64,000 nt of DNA from Lactiplantibacillus pingfangensis (GCF_005404945.1 NZ_BJDG01000009.1:1-64000); one strand, 5' to 3'. Positions 53,961-63,819 are shown, counted from the first letter of the stretch. The notes: a model not told the origin generated them from the sequence alone. A program made the numbers and translations.

Positions 53961-53996
53961 AAAAAAACGAGTTCGGATTTTCCGGACTCGTTTTTT
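53961..53996. terminator. Bidirectional terminator
   Basis: AAAAAACGAGTTCGGA / TCCGGACTCGTTTTTT between convergent ntd and YczE-like genes. Confidence 0.9.
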
Positions 53997-54675
53997 AATC
54001 TCGTTTAACTTTAAAATTGTGCACTAATTTTGGGAAAACTAGGCGATCAGCGGTAGCAATCAGCACCCCATTCATTAAGAATGAGTAGAAAGTCCCAATA
54101 TTGACGGCAGCCACGCGGTGCGTGATGGTGAACGTGACTAGCATGATCACAATTGGCGGAATGAAGTCAATTAACTGTGAAGCGGTCGCGTTACCTTTTA
54201 GATACATAAATCGTAAAATATTGGTCGTGTCATCATTCGGATGCATAAAAATATTGGCACGCTGGTAAATTGAAATCGCGACACAGAAAGTTGAGACGCC
54301 TAAGAGTGAAATTAACAGCCGCACAAACCACGGTAAGCTTGGCAGACCAATGGTTGTAAACGCGATTGTAAACAAATCGACAAAGTAGCTAAAACATAAG
54401 ACGAAAATGATTTCACCGATAAAACGTTTAATATCCAAGCGCCGGATGAGAAATTGATTCGTAATGGTGTTAGCTAAGCCAATCAAAAAGAGCAACACCC
54501 CGACATCTAGGCCGAATGCTTCGTGCATATTGACGGCCGATGCGGTCCAAATCCCACTACCAACATTTGAGGTGATGCATAAAGCATTCCCACAAGCGTT
54601 TAACACTAAACTAAAAATTAACGCGGCAATCCGAGCAGTGAGCGAATTGCCGGTCTTAGCTGAGTCATGGTTCAA
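53995..54675 (-). CDS. YitT/YczE-family membrane protein
   Basis: 226 aa with five to six hydrophobic segments. RIAALIFSLVLNACGNALCITSNVGSGIWTASAVNM is the family signature; a central pair WFVRLLISLLGVSTFCVAISIYQ follows. Function unknown; some relatives are near peptide or antibiotic export genes. The start codon is TTG at 54675, with TAGGAGG 7 bp upstream. Confidence 0.85.
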   Translation of the reverse strand: MNHDSAKTGNSLTARIAALIFSLVLNACGNALCITSNVGSGIWTASAVNMHEAFGLDVGVLLFLIGLANTITNQFLIRRLDIKRFIGEIIFVLCFSYFVDLFTIAFTTIGLPSLPWFVRLLISLLGVSTFCVAISIYQRANIFMHPNDDTTNILRFMYLKGNATASQLIDFIPPIVIMLVTFTITHRVAAVNIGTFYSFLMNGVLIATADRLVFPKLVHNFKVKRD

Positions 54676-54784
54676 AAAGTGCCTCCTAGATGATGACGCA
54701 ATAAATTTCTTAATAAGTGGTAATGATTTTTAAAGTACTGACAAACTAACTTAATTATCAGTCAACTGACGAGCTTTTTGCCGT

Positions 54785-55597
54785 CTAATCCGTTAAATTA
54801 AAGAAGTCCCGTAAGTAAACGGCAACGCCATCTTGTGTATTGGGCAACGTAATCGCATGCGCCGCTTCCTTTAACACATCATCGGCATTACCCATCGCGA
54901 CGCTGTATTTGGCGACTTTGAACATACCCAAGTCGTTTAGGCCGTCACCAAAAACAATCGTGTGATCGCGATCAATGCCGGTTGCGTTTTGGATGGCGGT
55001 GATGGCAGTGGCCTTATCAATACCATGCGGGATAATTTCTAAATTATTGTCGTTCGAACTTGCTAAGTTTAAGTTGGTTTGTCGTGCTAAGGCGATGCGA
55101 ACCAAGTTTAAATCAGCCGGTTGACCGTATGCAATCGCGTTAGTCACATGCCCAGCCAAGTTAGGTAACATTTCGGGTCCAATTAGCGGGAGCGAATGTA
55201 AGTCTGCCATGTTGAACACGTTGGCTTTGGCAGCATATTTGGCATAAGGCACCTCATCGCCGGTATAATATAAGCGATTCGTTTCAAAGAAAAAGATCTT
55301 ACAATTATAACCAAGTGCAATCTCGTAGCTTTTATCGAGTTGCTCCGCGGTGAGATAGGTGGTGACGAGTTCGTTATTTTGTTCAAAGGTGGCACCATTG
55401 GCTGCAATCACTTTAACGGGCCCACCAACTTGGTTGGCAGCTTCACGCGCAAGTGGTAACATGCGGCCGCTGGCAATATAAAATTGATGACCGAGTGTCA
55501 TAACCTGATGCAGGGTCTGTTTGGTCAAGTCCGTCAGTTGGGTATGGTTGATCATTAAGGTGCCATCAACATCGGAAAAAATTAAATAAGTTGTCAT
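54785..55597 (-). CDS. Cof-type HAD phosphatase
   Basis: 270-aa sugar-phosphate or flavin-phosphate phosphatase of the HAD IIB class. FSDVDGTLMINHTQ has the nucleophile Asp (the usual DxDGT), IASGRML is motif II, and IVFGDGLNDLGMFKVAKYSVAMGNA is motif IV with the metal-binding acids. The cap domain lies at about 85-190. Start at 55597 with AGGAG 7 bp upstream. Substrate unknown. Confidence 0.92.
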   Translation of the reverse strand: MTTYLIFSDVDGTLMINHTQLTDLTKQTLHQVMTLGHQFYIASGRMLPLAREAANQVGGPVKVIAANGATFEQNNELVTTYLTAEQLDKSYEIALGYNCKIFFFETNRLYYTGDEVPYAKYAAKANVFNMADLHSLPLIGPEMLPNLAGHVTNAIAYGQPADLNLVRIALARQTNLNLASSNDNNLEIIPHGIDKATAITAIQNATGIDRDHTIVFGDGLNDLGMFKVAKYSVAMGNADDVLKEAAHAITLPNTQDGVAVYLRDFFNLTD

Positions 55598-55732
55598 TGG
55601 TTTCACTCCTAGCAACGTCAATTATACTAGACCTAGCTGCTGGTAACCCGTTTTATTATTAAATTTATGAGTAGGCCAAAGTCTGATCTAACGGCAATGC
55701 TATGAAAATTCTGAAAAATTTTCAGTTCAAAC

Positions 55733-55779
55733 TAGACAATTGGTATCCAAGTTGTATAATGAACCTGTAAGCGTTAACA
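55733..55779 (+). promoter_or_regulatory. Oleate hydratase promoter with consensus cre
   Basis: TAGACA (55733-55738), 16 bp, TATAAT (55755-55760), then TGTAAGCGTTAACA at 55766-55779, a full match to TGWAANCGNTNWCA. Located across the transcription start, a CcpA-repressed layout. Confidence 0.82.
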
Positions 55780-55804
55780 AAAACCGAATTTGGGGGCGTT
55801 ATTT

Positions 55805-57499
55805 ATGGTTAAAAGTAAAGCAATTATGATTGGTTCTGGGCTATCAAACATGGCTTCAGCGGTTTATTTAATTCAAGATGGTCACTGGGATGGTAAAGAT
55901 ATTACCTTCTATGGTGTTGATATGCACGGTGCCAATGATGGTGGGATTACCACTGATTTTACCAATGAATATTGGAACAAGAATCATCCAATGGAAAACA
56001 CGACCGGGTATGTGGCTCGTGGTGGCCGGATGTTAAACTACCGGACTTATGTGGACTTAATGGATGTGTTGGACCGGATTCCATCAGTGACGGAACCAGG
56101 AATGACGGCAGCCGAAGATACTCGGGACTTCGATTCGAAGCACCGGACCTTTGACAAAGCCCGCTTATTACAAGGTGGTAAAGGGATTCTTAATGCCAGC
56201 AAGATGGGCTTTAACAATAAAGACCGCGAATTACTGACGAAGTTAATCTTGATGCCAGACAATGAAGAAGAAAAGCTCGACAACGTTTCAATCGCCGACT
56301 ACTTCAAAGAAGATCCACACATGTTCCAGACAAATTTCTGGTACATGTGGGAAACGACTTTCGCGTTCAGAACACAAAGCTCTGCACAAGAATTACGTCG
56401 TTACATGCATCAAATGATTTATGAATTCACACAAATTGAACATTTGGTTGGGGTTAACCGGACCCGTTACAACCAATTTGAAAGTATGATCGAACCATTG
56501 ATCAAGTACTTACAAGGCCAAAATGTCACTTTCATCGACAACAAGATTGTGGAAGACTGGAAGTTTAAAGACACGGCGATGCAAGACGAAATCACTGTAA
56601 CTGGTTTGAAAGTTAAAGATGTTGATTCCGGTGAAGTTGAAGATGTTGAAGTTGACGATGACACTGCCGTTATCTTCACCAATGGTTCAATTACCGACTC
56701 TGCAACCATGGGTGATTACAACACACCAGCGCCAGAAAACATGGAATATGGGATTTCTGCCGCCCTTTGGAAGAAAGCAACTGAACGCTTCTATAACTTA
56801 GGGACGCCAGACAAATTCTTCAATGACCGGAGTGCTAGTGAATGGGTCAGCTTCACGTTAACGACTAAGGACCATCTGTTCTTAAACGAAATCGTGCGGA
56901 TTACGACTCAGGAACCTGGGAACGCGTTGAACTCCTTCTTATCAACGACGCCAATCACGCCATTGAATCAAAAGGATATTAACATGTCGATCGTGGTTCA
57001 TCATCAACCACACTTTACCACCCAAAATCCTAATGAAACCGTCCTTTGGGGCTACTTCCTCTATCCACGGCGTCAAGGTGAGTTCGTTCACAAGCCATAC
57101 ATTAAGATGACTGGTAAGGAAATGGCACAAGAATTAATTGGTCAACTCTCCAAGGTTGATCCTGGTCCTGGCAACATCAAGGATAAGGAAAAGGAAATCA
57201 TGGACAGCATCATCAATAATATTCCAGTTTACATGCCATATGCTTCAGCATTATTCAACAACCGTGCCAAGACTGACCGGCCAGAAGTATTGCCAAAGCA
57301 TTCAACTAACTTAGCCTTCACTGGTGAATTTGCAGAACAACCTTATCAAATGATCTTCACGGAACAAAGTGCGGTTCGTTCTGGTGAAATTGCTGCTTAT
57401 CACTTTGCTGGGGTTCCAATGGAGAACTTGGTCAAGACACCACGTTACGACAAGGATCCTAAGACCTTGATGAAAGCTACTAAGAAGTTATTTGATTAA
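55805..57499 (+). CDS. ohyA: Oleate/linoleate hydratase (myosin-cross-reactive antigen family)
   Basis: 564-aa FAD enzyme adding water to the cis-9 double bond of oleic or linoleic acid, giving 10-hydroxy fatty acids. IGSGLSNMASAVYLI binds FAD; VARGGRMLNYRTYVDLMD is the lid/active-site segment; YMWETTFAFRTQSSAQELRRYMHQM and GVNRTRYNQFESM follow; the C-terminus has FTEQSAVRSGEIAAYHFAG. The length equals that of the L. plantarum CLA-HY hydratase. It detoxifies unsaturated fatty acids and starts conjugated linoleic acid formation. RBS GGGGG. CcpA control is likely. Confidence 0.95.
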   Translation: MVKSKAIMIGSGLSNMASAVYLIQDGHWDGKDITFYGVDMHGANDGGITTDFTNEYWNKNHPMENTTGYVARGGRMLNYRTYVDLMDVLDRIPSVTEPGMTAAEDTRDFDSKHRTFDKARLLQGGKGILNASKMGFNNKDRELLTKLILMPDNEEEKLDNVSIADYFKEDPHMFQTNFWYMWETTFAFRTQSSAQELRRYMHQMIYEFTQIEHLVGVNRTRYNQFESMIEPLIKYLQGQNVTFIDNKIVEDWKFKDTAMQDEITVTGLKVKDVDSGEVEDVEVDDDTAVIFTNGSITDSATMGDYNTPAPENMEYGISAALWKKATERFYNLGTPDKFFNDRSASEWVSFTLTTKDHLFLNEIVRITTQEPGNALNSFLSTTPITPLNQKDINMSIVVHHQPHFTTQNPNETVLWGYFLYPRRQGEFVHKPYIKMTGKEMAQELIGQLSKVDPGPGNIKDKEKEIMDSIINNIPVYMPYASALFNNRAKTDRPEVLPKHSTNLAFTGEFAEQPYQMIFTEQSAVRSGEIAAYHFAGVPMENLVKTPRYDKDPKTLMKATKKLFD

Positions 57500-57509
57500 A
57501 ATTTAAGTT

Positions 57510-57549
57510 AAAAAAAGCGATCTCGTTGTCAAAAACGAGGTCGTTTTTT
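57510..57549. terminator. Bidirectional terminator
   Basis: AAAAAAGCGATCTCGT / ACGAGGTCGTTTTTT between the hydratase and the convergent secreted-protein gene. Confidence 0.88.
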
Positions 57550-57579
57550 CTTATGCCGATCATGAGTTAAATCAATCGT

Positions 57580-58455
57580 TTATTTAGCCGTTTTGAGATT
57601 GGCGGTGCTAGTCCAACCCGTGCCGGTTAACAAAACGTATTCGTGCGCGGTCGCTTTAGCGCTAGTTTTGGCGTAGAAGGCTTTGGTTGCCCGATAAGCT
57701 GTCCCAGTTTTTAGCGTCCCAGCCTTTGTTAGACTGACAGTTGGCCGGTCTGCGGCGAAGGCTGCGCGGTAATAAGGGGTTGTCTTAGTTGGTGTATAGG
57801 CTTTCTTGGCTGGAGTTGTGCGTTTGGTGAGTAACAACCAAGTTGCTTTAGTTGGCACGATTTTTTCGGTAGTCTTTTTAGCGGTGTGTTTAGTCTTGGC
57901 GCTGTCTTTTTTGGTAACCTTTTTAGGCGTTACTTTCTGGCTGACCTTTTTTGCGGTCGCTTGCTTGGGCGTAGCCTTGACGGTGACTTTTTGCGGTGTT
58001 GTCTTTTTGACAGATTCCTTGGTGGCAACAGTGGCTTTAGGCGCAAGGTAAGCACCTTTGGTCAGGCTAGCCGCTTTGACCCAGCCGACGAGCGTGCCAT
58101 GACTAGTTTTAAGCAAGACATACGTGGTTGATTTGGCGTCTTTTTTACCGGTTGAGAGGTCAACCGTCTTAGTGGTACTGTAAGTCGTTTTAGTTGCGAC
58201 AGTTTTAGTTGTTGGCGTTAAGGTTGCGACTGATTTATCTGCGGCAAAAGCAATCTGATACACTGGGACGCCAGTTCTTGCAGCGTGATAGGTCGTTTTA
58301 GCGACGGTCGTGGCGGCCACTAAGGTCTCAGTAGTTGACGGAGCGGTCTTAGTTGTGGCGGCGTTTGCCAGCAAAGTCGCGGCAGGCGCTAATGGCGTCA
58401 CGGCAATGGGTAAAGCTAAAGCAACGGTTGCGAGTAATGTTTTGATTTTTTTCAT
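57580..58455 (-). CDS. Secreted Lys/Thr-rich protein with two GW/SLAP-like modules
   Basis: 291 aa. Signal peptide (TLLATVALALPIAVTPLAPAATLLANAA, cleaved near residue 33). Two related modules, about 50-130 (YHAARTGVPVYQIAFAADKSVATLT ... GWVKAASL) and about 205-290 (YYRAAFAADRPTVSLT ... GWTSTANL), flank a very basic Lys/Thr repeat linker (about 140-200, KKVTKKDSAKTKHTAKK). The modules resemble GW/SH3-like wall-binding domains, so it probably binds wall polymers such as teichoic acid by charge. No sortase motif. RBS AAGGGGG. Confidence 0.72.
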   Translation of the reverse strand: MKKIKTLLATVALALPIAVTPLAPAATLLANAATTKTAPSTTETLVAATTVAKTTYHAARTGVPVYQIAFAADKSVATLTPTTKTVATKTTYSTTKTVDLSTGKKDAKSTTYVLLKTSHGTLVGWVKAASLTKGAYLAPKATVATKESVKKTTPQKVTVKATPKQATAKKVSQKVTPKKVTKKDSAKTKHTAKKTTEKIVPTKATWLLLTKRTTPAKKAYTPTKTTPYYRAAFAADRPTVSLTKAGTLKTGTAYRATKAFYAKTSAKATAHEYVLLTGTGWTSTANLKTAK

Positions 58456-58750
58456 ATCTAGAATCCCCCTTAACTAACACTTTCATTGATACAGGGATAG
58501 TCTAGTACCTTAATTATATTTTTACAATATTGTGACATGTAATTGTTTTGAAATATTACGTTAGCGTAGTTATTATAATTAACAGGCTTATCGCGACTTT
58601 TGAAGTTGTCATTTCGAGAAAAGTGTGAAGGCTTAAAATTCCCACTGATTACAGCATTAGACTGGCTATAAAACTATTTTTGAGTGGTCTTAATTAGAAC
58701 TGGCGCGTGAGTATGCTATGCTAGAAAGAGTTTTTTGAAAGGGGGGGCGT
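58456..58750. other. Divergent intergenic region
   Basis: AT-rich promoter region for the secreted protein and the CxxC protein. No gene or repeat seen. Confidence 0.45.
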
Positions 58751-58754
58751 ATGT

Positions 58755-60272
58755 ATGTCCACGATGACAACTTTAATTACACCGGCGGAAAATCGGTTCT
58801 TCCGGTTAAGTGAACAAGCCCGCCGTGCAACTTCGCTCCAACAAATTAGTGGGTTATTACGCGAACACGTTACGGTTAAAGCTGACAGTCCATTTTTGAG
58901 AGACACCGTTCGTAATCTCATTGTGCACGATCATGCTGCCTGGTTAACTGCCTGCAGTCATGAATGGCAATTATTAGCGAGTTTACCTTACGTGGTTAAT
59001 CCCAATGATAATCGGCAGCAGTGGCAGCATTGTGAGCTCTGTCATAAGCCAGTACGCTATGAATATCACGTTCAAAATAAGCATGATCAACGTGAATTGA
59101 TTGTTGGTTCTGAATGCGTTAAAAAGTTCATGAATGCCGAGACACGTTATTTGATGGTAATCACCACGGAAGATAACTTTTATGCCGTCGCCCAATATCA
59201 GACGTTGACGGCACAAGTGCCGTCAGTGCCAACGATCATGTTCAAACAGCCCTGGCTGCCACAATTACCGGCAACGCATCAAGCCCAAGCGCGGGCTGTC
59301 CGTCGCGAAACGAGTCAAACGGTCACAACTTACTTAAAGCGACGCAGCAAAACGTTACCACTGAAAGCTTTGAAACCAACGTTAAAAAGCTATACCGATT
59401 TAGTACAGCTTGAGACTGAGACGATTGCCGCACAACAATTGGCTCAGCAACAAAAGGACGCTAGTGTGCAACAACAAGCGCGCGTAACCGCCGAAAAAGT
59501 CGCGGCGGCGGATGAACAAGACTTGCGCCAAAGTCAGGCCTATCGCCAGTATTTGCGCCAATTAGCGGGGATTCTGGTCAGGCGACCAACGCGTTCAGTT
59601 GCAAAACAGTTATTTGACGGCTTAAAAACGCTCAAGTTAAAACGACCATTAGTGAATTCGTATCAGTTTGGGCTGATGGTGACGGAATATACGCAGACTG
59701 GACAAGTTCAAGTGCGACGATTGGCGATGTTAGATCGGCAGTTTGTCACTGATTTAAATCAAGTGACCCAACAGCTCGACCAGCGGCAAACGACTCGTTT
59801 TTATGATGATGTCTATAATATCTGCTGGGGCTGGGAGTATCACCGTGAGACCGATCAACTGGCCGATTGGCAGCGGTTGTTAGGGACGCGATGGGCGACC
59901 AAATTATCACTGAAATGGTTCCAACAAGCGGCGCAATTGACCACGGTTGCTGAGATTCGAGGCTGGTTGGGATCACAGCCCGAATCACCGCTAACGCGGC
60001 AGTTGAACCAGCGCTTGGCGGCACAGCCACAATTAACTGGCATTGCCCGAACTCAGCTCAAACGTTCCGAGTTACGTGAATTTTGTCGGCGCGAATTAAC
60101 CGCCAGTGAGGATCTCACGGCCTTTGTGCAACGTTTCCAGACGACTTATCAGCTCTCGGAATCAAAGCAAGCACAGACGGCTGAAACCTTGGCTTATTAC
60201 TATATTGCCAAACATAGTGTGGGGGATCATCAGGCTGCATTGGCACAACTAAAGATGCTGCTGACCGATTAG
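58755..60272 (+). CDS. Unknown protein with a CxxC-type zinc site
   Basis: 505 aa. Residues about 92-125 read HCELCHKPVRYEYHVQNKH, then LIVGSECVKKF: two Cys two residues apart plus a third Cys in a GSEC loop, a pattern seen in zinc-ribbon segments of mobile-element and phage proteins. The remainder is helical, with a Gln-rich coiled coil (about 215-260) and a conserved-looking WGWEYHRETDQLADW. No signal peptide. I do not recognise the family. RBS GGGGGG; start at 58755. Could bind nucleic acids. Confidence 0.62.
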   Translation: MSTMTTLITPAENRFFRLSEQARRATSLQQISGLLREHVTVKADSPFLRDTVRNLIVHDHAAWLTACSHEWQLLASLPYVVNPNDNRQQWQHCELCHKPVRYEYHVQNKHDQRELIVGSECVKKFMNAETRYLMVITTEDNFYAVAQYQTLTAQVPSVPTIMFKQPWLPQLPATHQAQARAVRRETSQTVTTYLKRRSKTLPLKALKPTLKSYTDLVQLETETIAAQQLAQQQKDASVQQQARVTAEKVAAADEQDLRQSQAYRQYLRQLAGILVRRPTRSVAKQLFDGLKTLKLKRPLVNSYQFGLMVTEYTQTGQVQVRRLAMLDRQFVTDLNQVTQQLDQRQTTRFYDDVYNICWGWEYHRETDQLADWQRLLGTRWATKLSLKWFQQAAQLTTVAEIRGWLGSQPESPLTRQLNQRLAAQPQLTGIARTQLKRSELREFCRRELTASEDLTAFVQRFQTTYQLSESKQAQTAETLAYYYIAKHSVGDHQAALAQLKMLLTD

Positions 60273-60324
60273 TCGTAGCTTGAATGGTACCCGGCCAGTT
60301 GTTTAGTTAACATCGCACACAAAA

Positions 60325-60362
60325 AAAATGATGCTAGCACATGTGTGTGCTGGCATCATTTT
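60325..60362. terminator. Terminator
   Basis: AAAATGATGCTAGCACA / TGTGCTGGCATCATTTT, ends the CxxC gene and can act on minus. Confidence 0.88.
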
Positions 60363-60431
60363 AAAATTATCGTAATAATCGAGCCAACGGTAGGGTCGGC
60401 CTGACAGCTCATCGAAAATTAACCCAACGAT

Positions 60432-60447
60432 TGTTTCACGTGAAACA
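60432..60447. promoter_or_regulatory. parS site, consensus
   Basis: TGTTTCACGTGAAACA, 2 nt from the stop codon of the minus-strand IIB gene. Confidence 0.9.
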
Positions 60448-60449
60448 GG

Positions 60450-60773
60450 CTATTTTTCCAATAATTGCTTAGCTGTATTCAAGACATTGACGCCATTCAT
60501 GGTGCCATAATCGTGCATATTAATGACGGCCATCGGAATCCCAGCTTCATCAGCTATGACTTGTGCTTTATCGGCGATATAACGAATTTGTGGGCCGAGA
60601 AGCAAGACATCGGGACAAGCTTCCCCAGTCAGTCGATCATGAATCTCGGCAGCCCCGGTCGCGAAGATTTGATAATCCTCATTGTTAGCTTTAGCCGCTG
60701 CTTTCATTTTGGTCACTAGCAGGGAAGTGGACATGCCACCGGCACACGCCAGCATAATTATTTTTTTAGTCAT
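60450..60773 (-). CDS. PTS IIB component, lactose/cellobiose family
   Basis: 107-aa cytoplasmic phosphotransfer protein. The phosphocysteine is in IIMLACAGGMSTSLLVTKM (Cys 10), and LLGPQIRYI is the family loop. It passes phosphate from IIA to the incoming beta-glucoside at IIC. RBS GAGAGG. It lies 170 bp past the IIC gene with a terminator between, so it has its own promoter; no IIA gene is in the window. Confidence 0.93.
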   Translation of the reverse strand: MTKKIIMLACAGGMSTSLLVTKMKAAAKANNEDYQIFATGAAEIHDRLTGEACPDVLLLGPQIRYIADKAQVIADEAGIPMAVINMHDYGTMNGVNVLNTAKQLLEK

Positions 60774-60860
60774 CGCAAAAACCTCTCATTTCGCTTATTC
60801 GATAAGTAACGGTAGCATAGTTTCCGCGAAATAGAAAGCCGGAACAATTAGATGAGACAG

Positions 60861-60902
60861 AAAAGCCGCCCAACAACTGTGATCGTTGTCGGACGGCTTT
60901 TT
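60861..60902 (-). terminator. Terminator after the IIC gene
   Basis: AAAAGCCGCCCAACAA / TTGTCGGACGGCTTTT; runs of A and T on both sides. Confidence 0.85.
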
Positions 60903-60942
60903 AGAAGTTATTTGTTATCAAGTATTCAGTATTACCGAAATA

Positions 60943-62412
60943 TTATTTAGCAGCTTCGGCATTACCAGCAGCTTCAGCAACTTCTTTGTCATGTTCTTGT
61001 TTCGTCAAGACAGCATCGTACTTCTTAGCAAATGGGAAGTAGATTCCGACTGACATTAACAAGGTAATGGTTTGCCAGATGGCCATCTTCCAACCACCGA
61101 TTAAGAAACCGGAGATAATGGCTGGAGTTGTCCATGGCGCGGCGAATCCGTTCAGCGGTGGCACAATTCCGAAGCGGATGACCAAGTAAGTTGATGCCGC
61201 GACGATAACTGGTGTCAAGAAGAATGGAATTGCCAAGAATGGGTTCATAACGATTGGTAACCCAAACAGGAATGGTTCGTTAATGTTGAATAAAGCTGGA
61301 ACTAATTCAATTTTACCAATGGTCTTAAATTGAACAGAGTGGGCTGCGACTAAAGTAAAGACAACCAACCCTAAGGTAATCCCGGAACCAGTTAAGTTAA
61401 TAAAGTTATTGTAGAATTCGTTAGTAACGACATGGGCGCCTTGCCCGATAGTCAATTTACCAGCTTTATATAAAGCGGCGTTATCAAAGGTGTTAGGAAT
61501 TAAAATCCCACTTGTAATACCACCCATGATTAAGCCACCATGAACCCCAAAGAACCAGAAGAATGGGACTAAGAAGGCGATGATGATGGCGCCACCAAAT
61601 GAATCAGATAAGCCTTGAAGTGGTGTTTGTAGTAATTTATAAATTAATTGCAAAACATCAGTATTACCAAAGGCACTGAAGGCCGCGTAGATTAACAGTG
61701 AGACAATCAAGATAACGCCAGCAGGAATCATGGCTGTAAATTGGTTTGCAACACTTGATGGTACTTGTTCAGGTAAGGTAATCTTCCAACCTTTACGAAT
61801 CATTGCGGAGTAAGCCCAACCAACTAAAATCCCACAAATGATGGCGGCAATCATCCCTTGGCCACCAAGCCAAGTAATGTTAATGACGCCAGTAACTGGG
61901 GCAGTCAAGAAACCTTGTAAAGCGTGTGGCAATTTGTCGATGTTCGCTTGAACCGCGGCACCAGACATCACTGTGCTACCAGCGGCATTCGTAATCCCAG
62001 TACCAGCTTTACCCATTGCGGCAACTAATGGGTTAGCGATGTTTAAGGATTGGAGAATTAAGAATGCGGCCATAGAAGTTAAGCCAGCAGGCAATGCTTC
62101 ATAGCCTTCATTACGAACATAAACATAAGCAATCCCGATAGAAGCCCAAAGTGCCATAATCCCGAAAGTTGCGGTATAGGCTTGGTTAAAGAACGCTGAC
62201 CAGCCAGAAGCTTTCATCGCGGCTGCGACGGCAGGAATTGGCACGTTCGATAAGATTAAGAAAACTGATCCAATAATGATAAATGGTAAGGCATAAACCA
62301 TCCCATCTTGTAACGCTTTAACCGGTTTGGTGTTAACGAACTTCATGACCGGTGGCAAAATTTTGTTGTTAATGAAATTACTAAATGCGCTATTACTTTG
62401 CGTATCATCCAT
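60943..62412 (-). CDS. PTS IIC permease, cellobiose/beta-glucoside type
   Basis: 489-aa membrane permease with about 10 helices. ALQDGMVYALPFIIIGSVFLIL is the CelB-type first segment, EPFLFGLPIVMNPFLAIPFFLTPV the conserved substrate region (NEPFLFGLPI), and GFLIGGWKMAIWQ a later helix. It imports beta-glucosides with phosphorylation by IIB/IIA. Its ATG overlaps the stop of the upstream GH1 gene (TAATG), so the two are coupled. Confidence 0.93.
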   Translation of the reverse strand: MDDTQSNSAFSNFINNKILPPVMKFVNTKPVKALQDGMVYALPFIIIGSVFLILSNVPIPAVAAAMKASGWSAFFNQAYTATFGIMALWASIGIAYVYVRNEGYEALPAGLTSMAAFLILQSLNIANPLVAAMGKAGTGITNAAGSTVMSGAAVQANIDKLPHALQGFLTAPVTGVINITWLGGQGMIAAIICGILVGWAYSAMIRKGWKITLPEQVPSSVANQFTAMIPAGVILIVSLLIYAAFSAFGNTDVLQLIYKLLQTPLQGLSDSFGGAIIIAFLVPFFWFFGVHGGLIMGGITSGILIPNTFDNAALYKAGKLTIGQGAHVVTNEFYNNFINLTGSGITLGLVVFTLVAAHSVQFKTIGKIELVPALFNINEPFLFGLPIVMNPFLAIPFFLTPVIVAASTYLVIRFGIVPPLNGFAAPWTTPAIISGFLIGGWKMAIWQTITLLMSVGIYFPFAKKYDAVLTKQEHDKEVAEAAGNAEAAK

Positions 62413-63794
62413 TACAATTCATCTCCATTTTTTTCTAGTAGTGCTTGTAACCAATAGAAGGACTTTTTAGGCACGCGCTTCATGTCTTTCAAATCGTGGT
62501 TACTGCGGTTGACATAAACGACCCCGTAACGTTTTTCAATGTCGGCATGTGAGCTTGGAATGTCAATTAATCCCCAGCCAAGGTAACCTAAAACCTTAGC
62601 ACCGTCGATAAACATGGCATCCTTCATTGCTTTGATATGTTCGGCATGATACTTAATCCGTAGATCATCTTCAATCATATGTTGGCCGTCCCAATGTTCA
62701 CTGATCCCAACGCCATTTTCGATTGGGAAAACGGGAACTTGGTAACGATTGTACAAGTCAGTGATTAAAGTTCGAAACCCTAATGGATCAATGGTCCAAT
62801 CCCATTCATTACTGTCTAGGAAACGATTAGCTTCCATGGCGTAATTTAAATAGCGGTTGGGCGCTGTCCCTGCTGGAATCTTATCGGCATTGATCGTCGT
62901 TGTTCGATAATAGCTAAATGAAATAAAGTCAGCGTGCATCTTGGCGAGAATTTCGTTATCGCCAGGTTGTAAGTCGTAGTCAATATCATGATTCTTGATA
63001 TATGTTAGGACTTCGTGGTCATAGTGACCGTAGACGAACGCTTCGTTCAAATTTTGATTAGAAAATTGATCAAGTTGGCGAGCAGCAAAGACATCATTAG
63101 GTTTAGCGGTTGCCGGATAAACCGGTGTATCCGCTAACATTCCACCGAATTGCACATCATCATAATGGTCGTGAACATACGCATCTAATTGTGCATGTGC
63201 GAGCATCGTGTGATGAAAAATCGTATACATATCGTTGAGGGAACGATCACCCTTGGTATAGCCAGAAATGTTAAACACTTCATCACTGAAGTAAAGATTG
63301 TGTTCGTTGAACGTAATCCAATATTTGACACGATCAGCGAAGTGGTCGATGACCTTCTCACCAAAGCGGACAAAGGCGTCAACAGTGTGGCGCGACATGA
63401 ATCCGTTTTCTTTTTGTGCCAAAGCTAATGGCATATCAAAGTGATACAAACAGATCATTGGGGTAATCCCGCGTTTGAGCATGGCGTCGATAAGGCGGTC
63501 ATAGAAAGCCAAGCCGGCCTCATTGAAGGCACCGTCACCATCGGGAACCACGCGTGACCAAGAAACTTGAATCCGATACATCGTCATGTGCATTGATTTC
63601 ATTAAATCCAAATCCTCATCATAACGATGATACTCATCAATGGCATCGTGCCAATCCGAAGTTTTGTCGGTCGCTGGACGGACATCATAAACGGATAACC
63701 CTTTACCATCAACATTCCAAGCACCCTCGGTTTGCATACTTGAAACTGAGTTACCCCAAAAGAAATCTTTGGGCATTTTACGTAGAACTGACAT
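62412..63794 (-). CDS. 6-phospho-beta-glucosidase (GH1)
   Basis: 460-aa family 1 hydrolase that splits the sugar phosphate brought in by the downstream [23 protein letters not shown] at the start, the acid/base Glu in YWITFNEHN, the nucleophile in FPIENGVGISEHW, and the phosphate-site region EKRYGVVYVNRS. The start at 63794 follows GGAGGAG; a 4-residue longer reading is spurious. Translationally coupled to IIC, under a promoter with two cre sites. Confidence 0.93.
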   Translation of the reverse strand: MSVLRKMPKDFFWGNSVSSMQTEGAWNVDGKGLSVYDVRPATDKTSDWHDAIDEYHRYDEDLDLMKSMHMTMYRIQVSWSRVVPDGDGAFNEAGLAFYDRLIDAMLKRGITPMICLYHFDMPLALAQKENGFMSRHTVDAFVRFGEKVIDHFADRVKYWITFNEHNLYFSDEVFNISGYTKGDRSLNDMYTIFHHTMLAHAQLDAYVHDHYDDVQFGGMLADTPVYPATAKPNDVFAARQLDQFSNQNLNEAFVYGHYDHEVLTYIKNHDIDYDLQPGDNEILAKMHADFISFSYYRTTTINADKIPAGTAPNRYLNYAMEANRFLDSNEWDWTIDPLGFRTLITDLYNRYQVPVFPIENGVGISEHWDGQHMIEDDLRIKYHAEHIKAMKDAMFIDGAKVLGYLGWGLIDIPSSHADIEKRYGVVYVNRSNHDLKDMKRVPKKSFYWLQALLEKNGDEL

Positions 63795-63819
63795 AGTCTC
63801 CTCCAATCTGAAATCTAAC

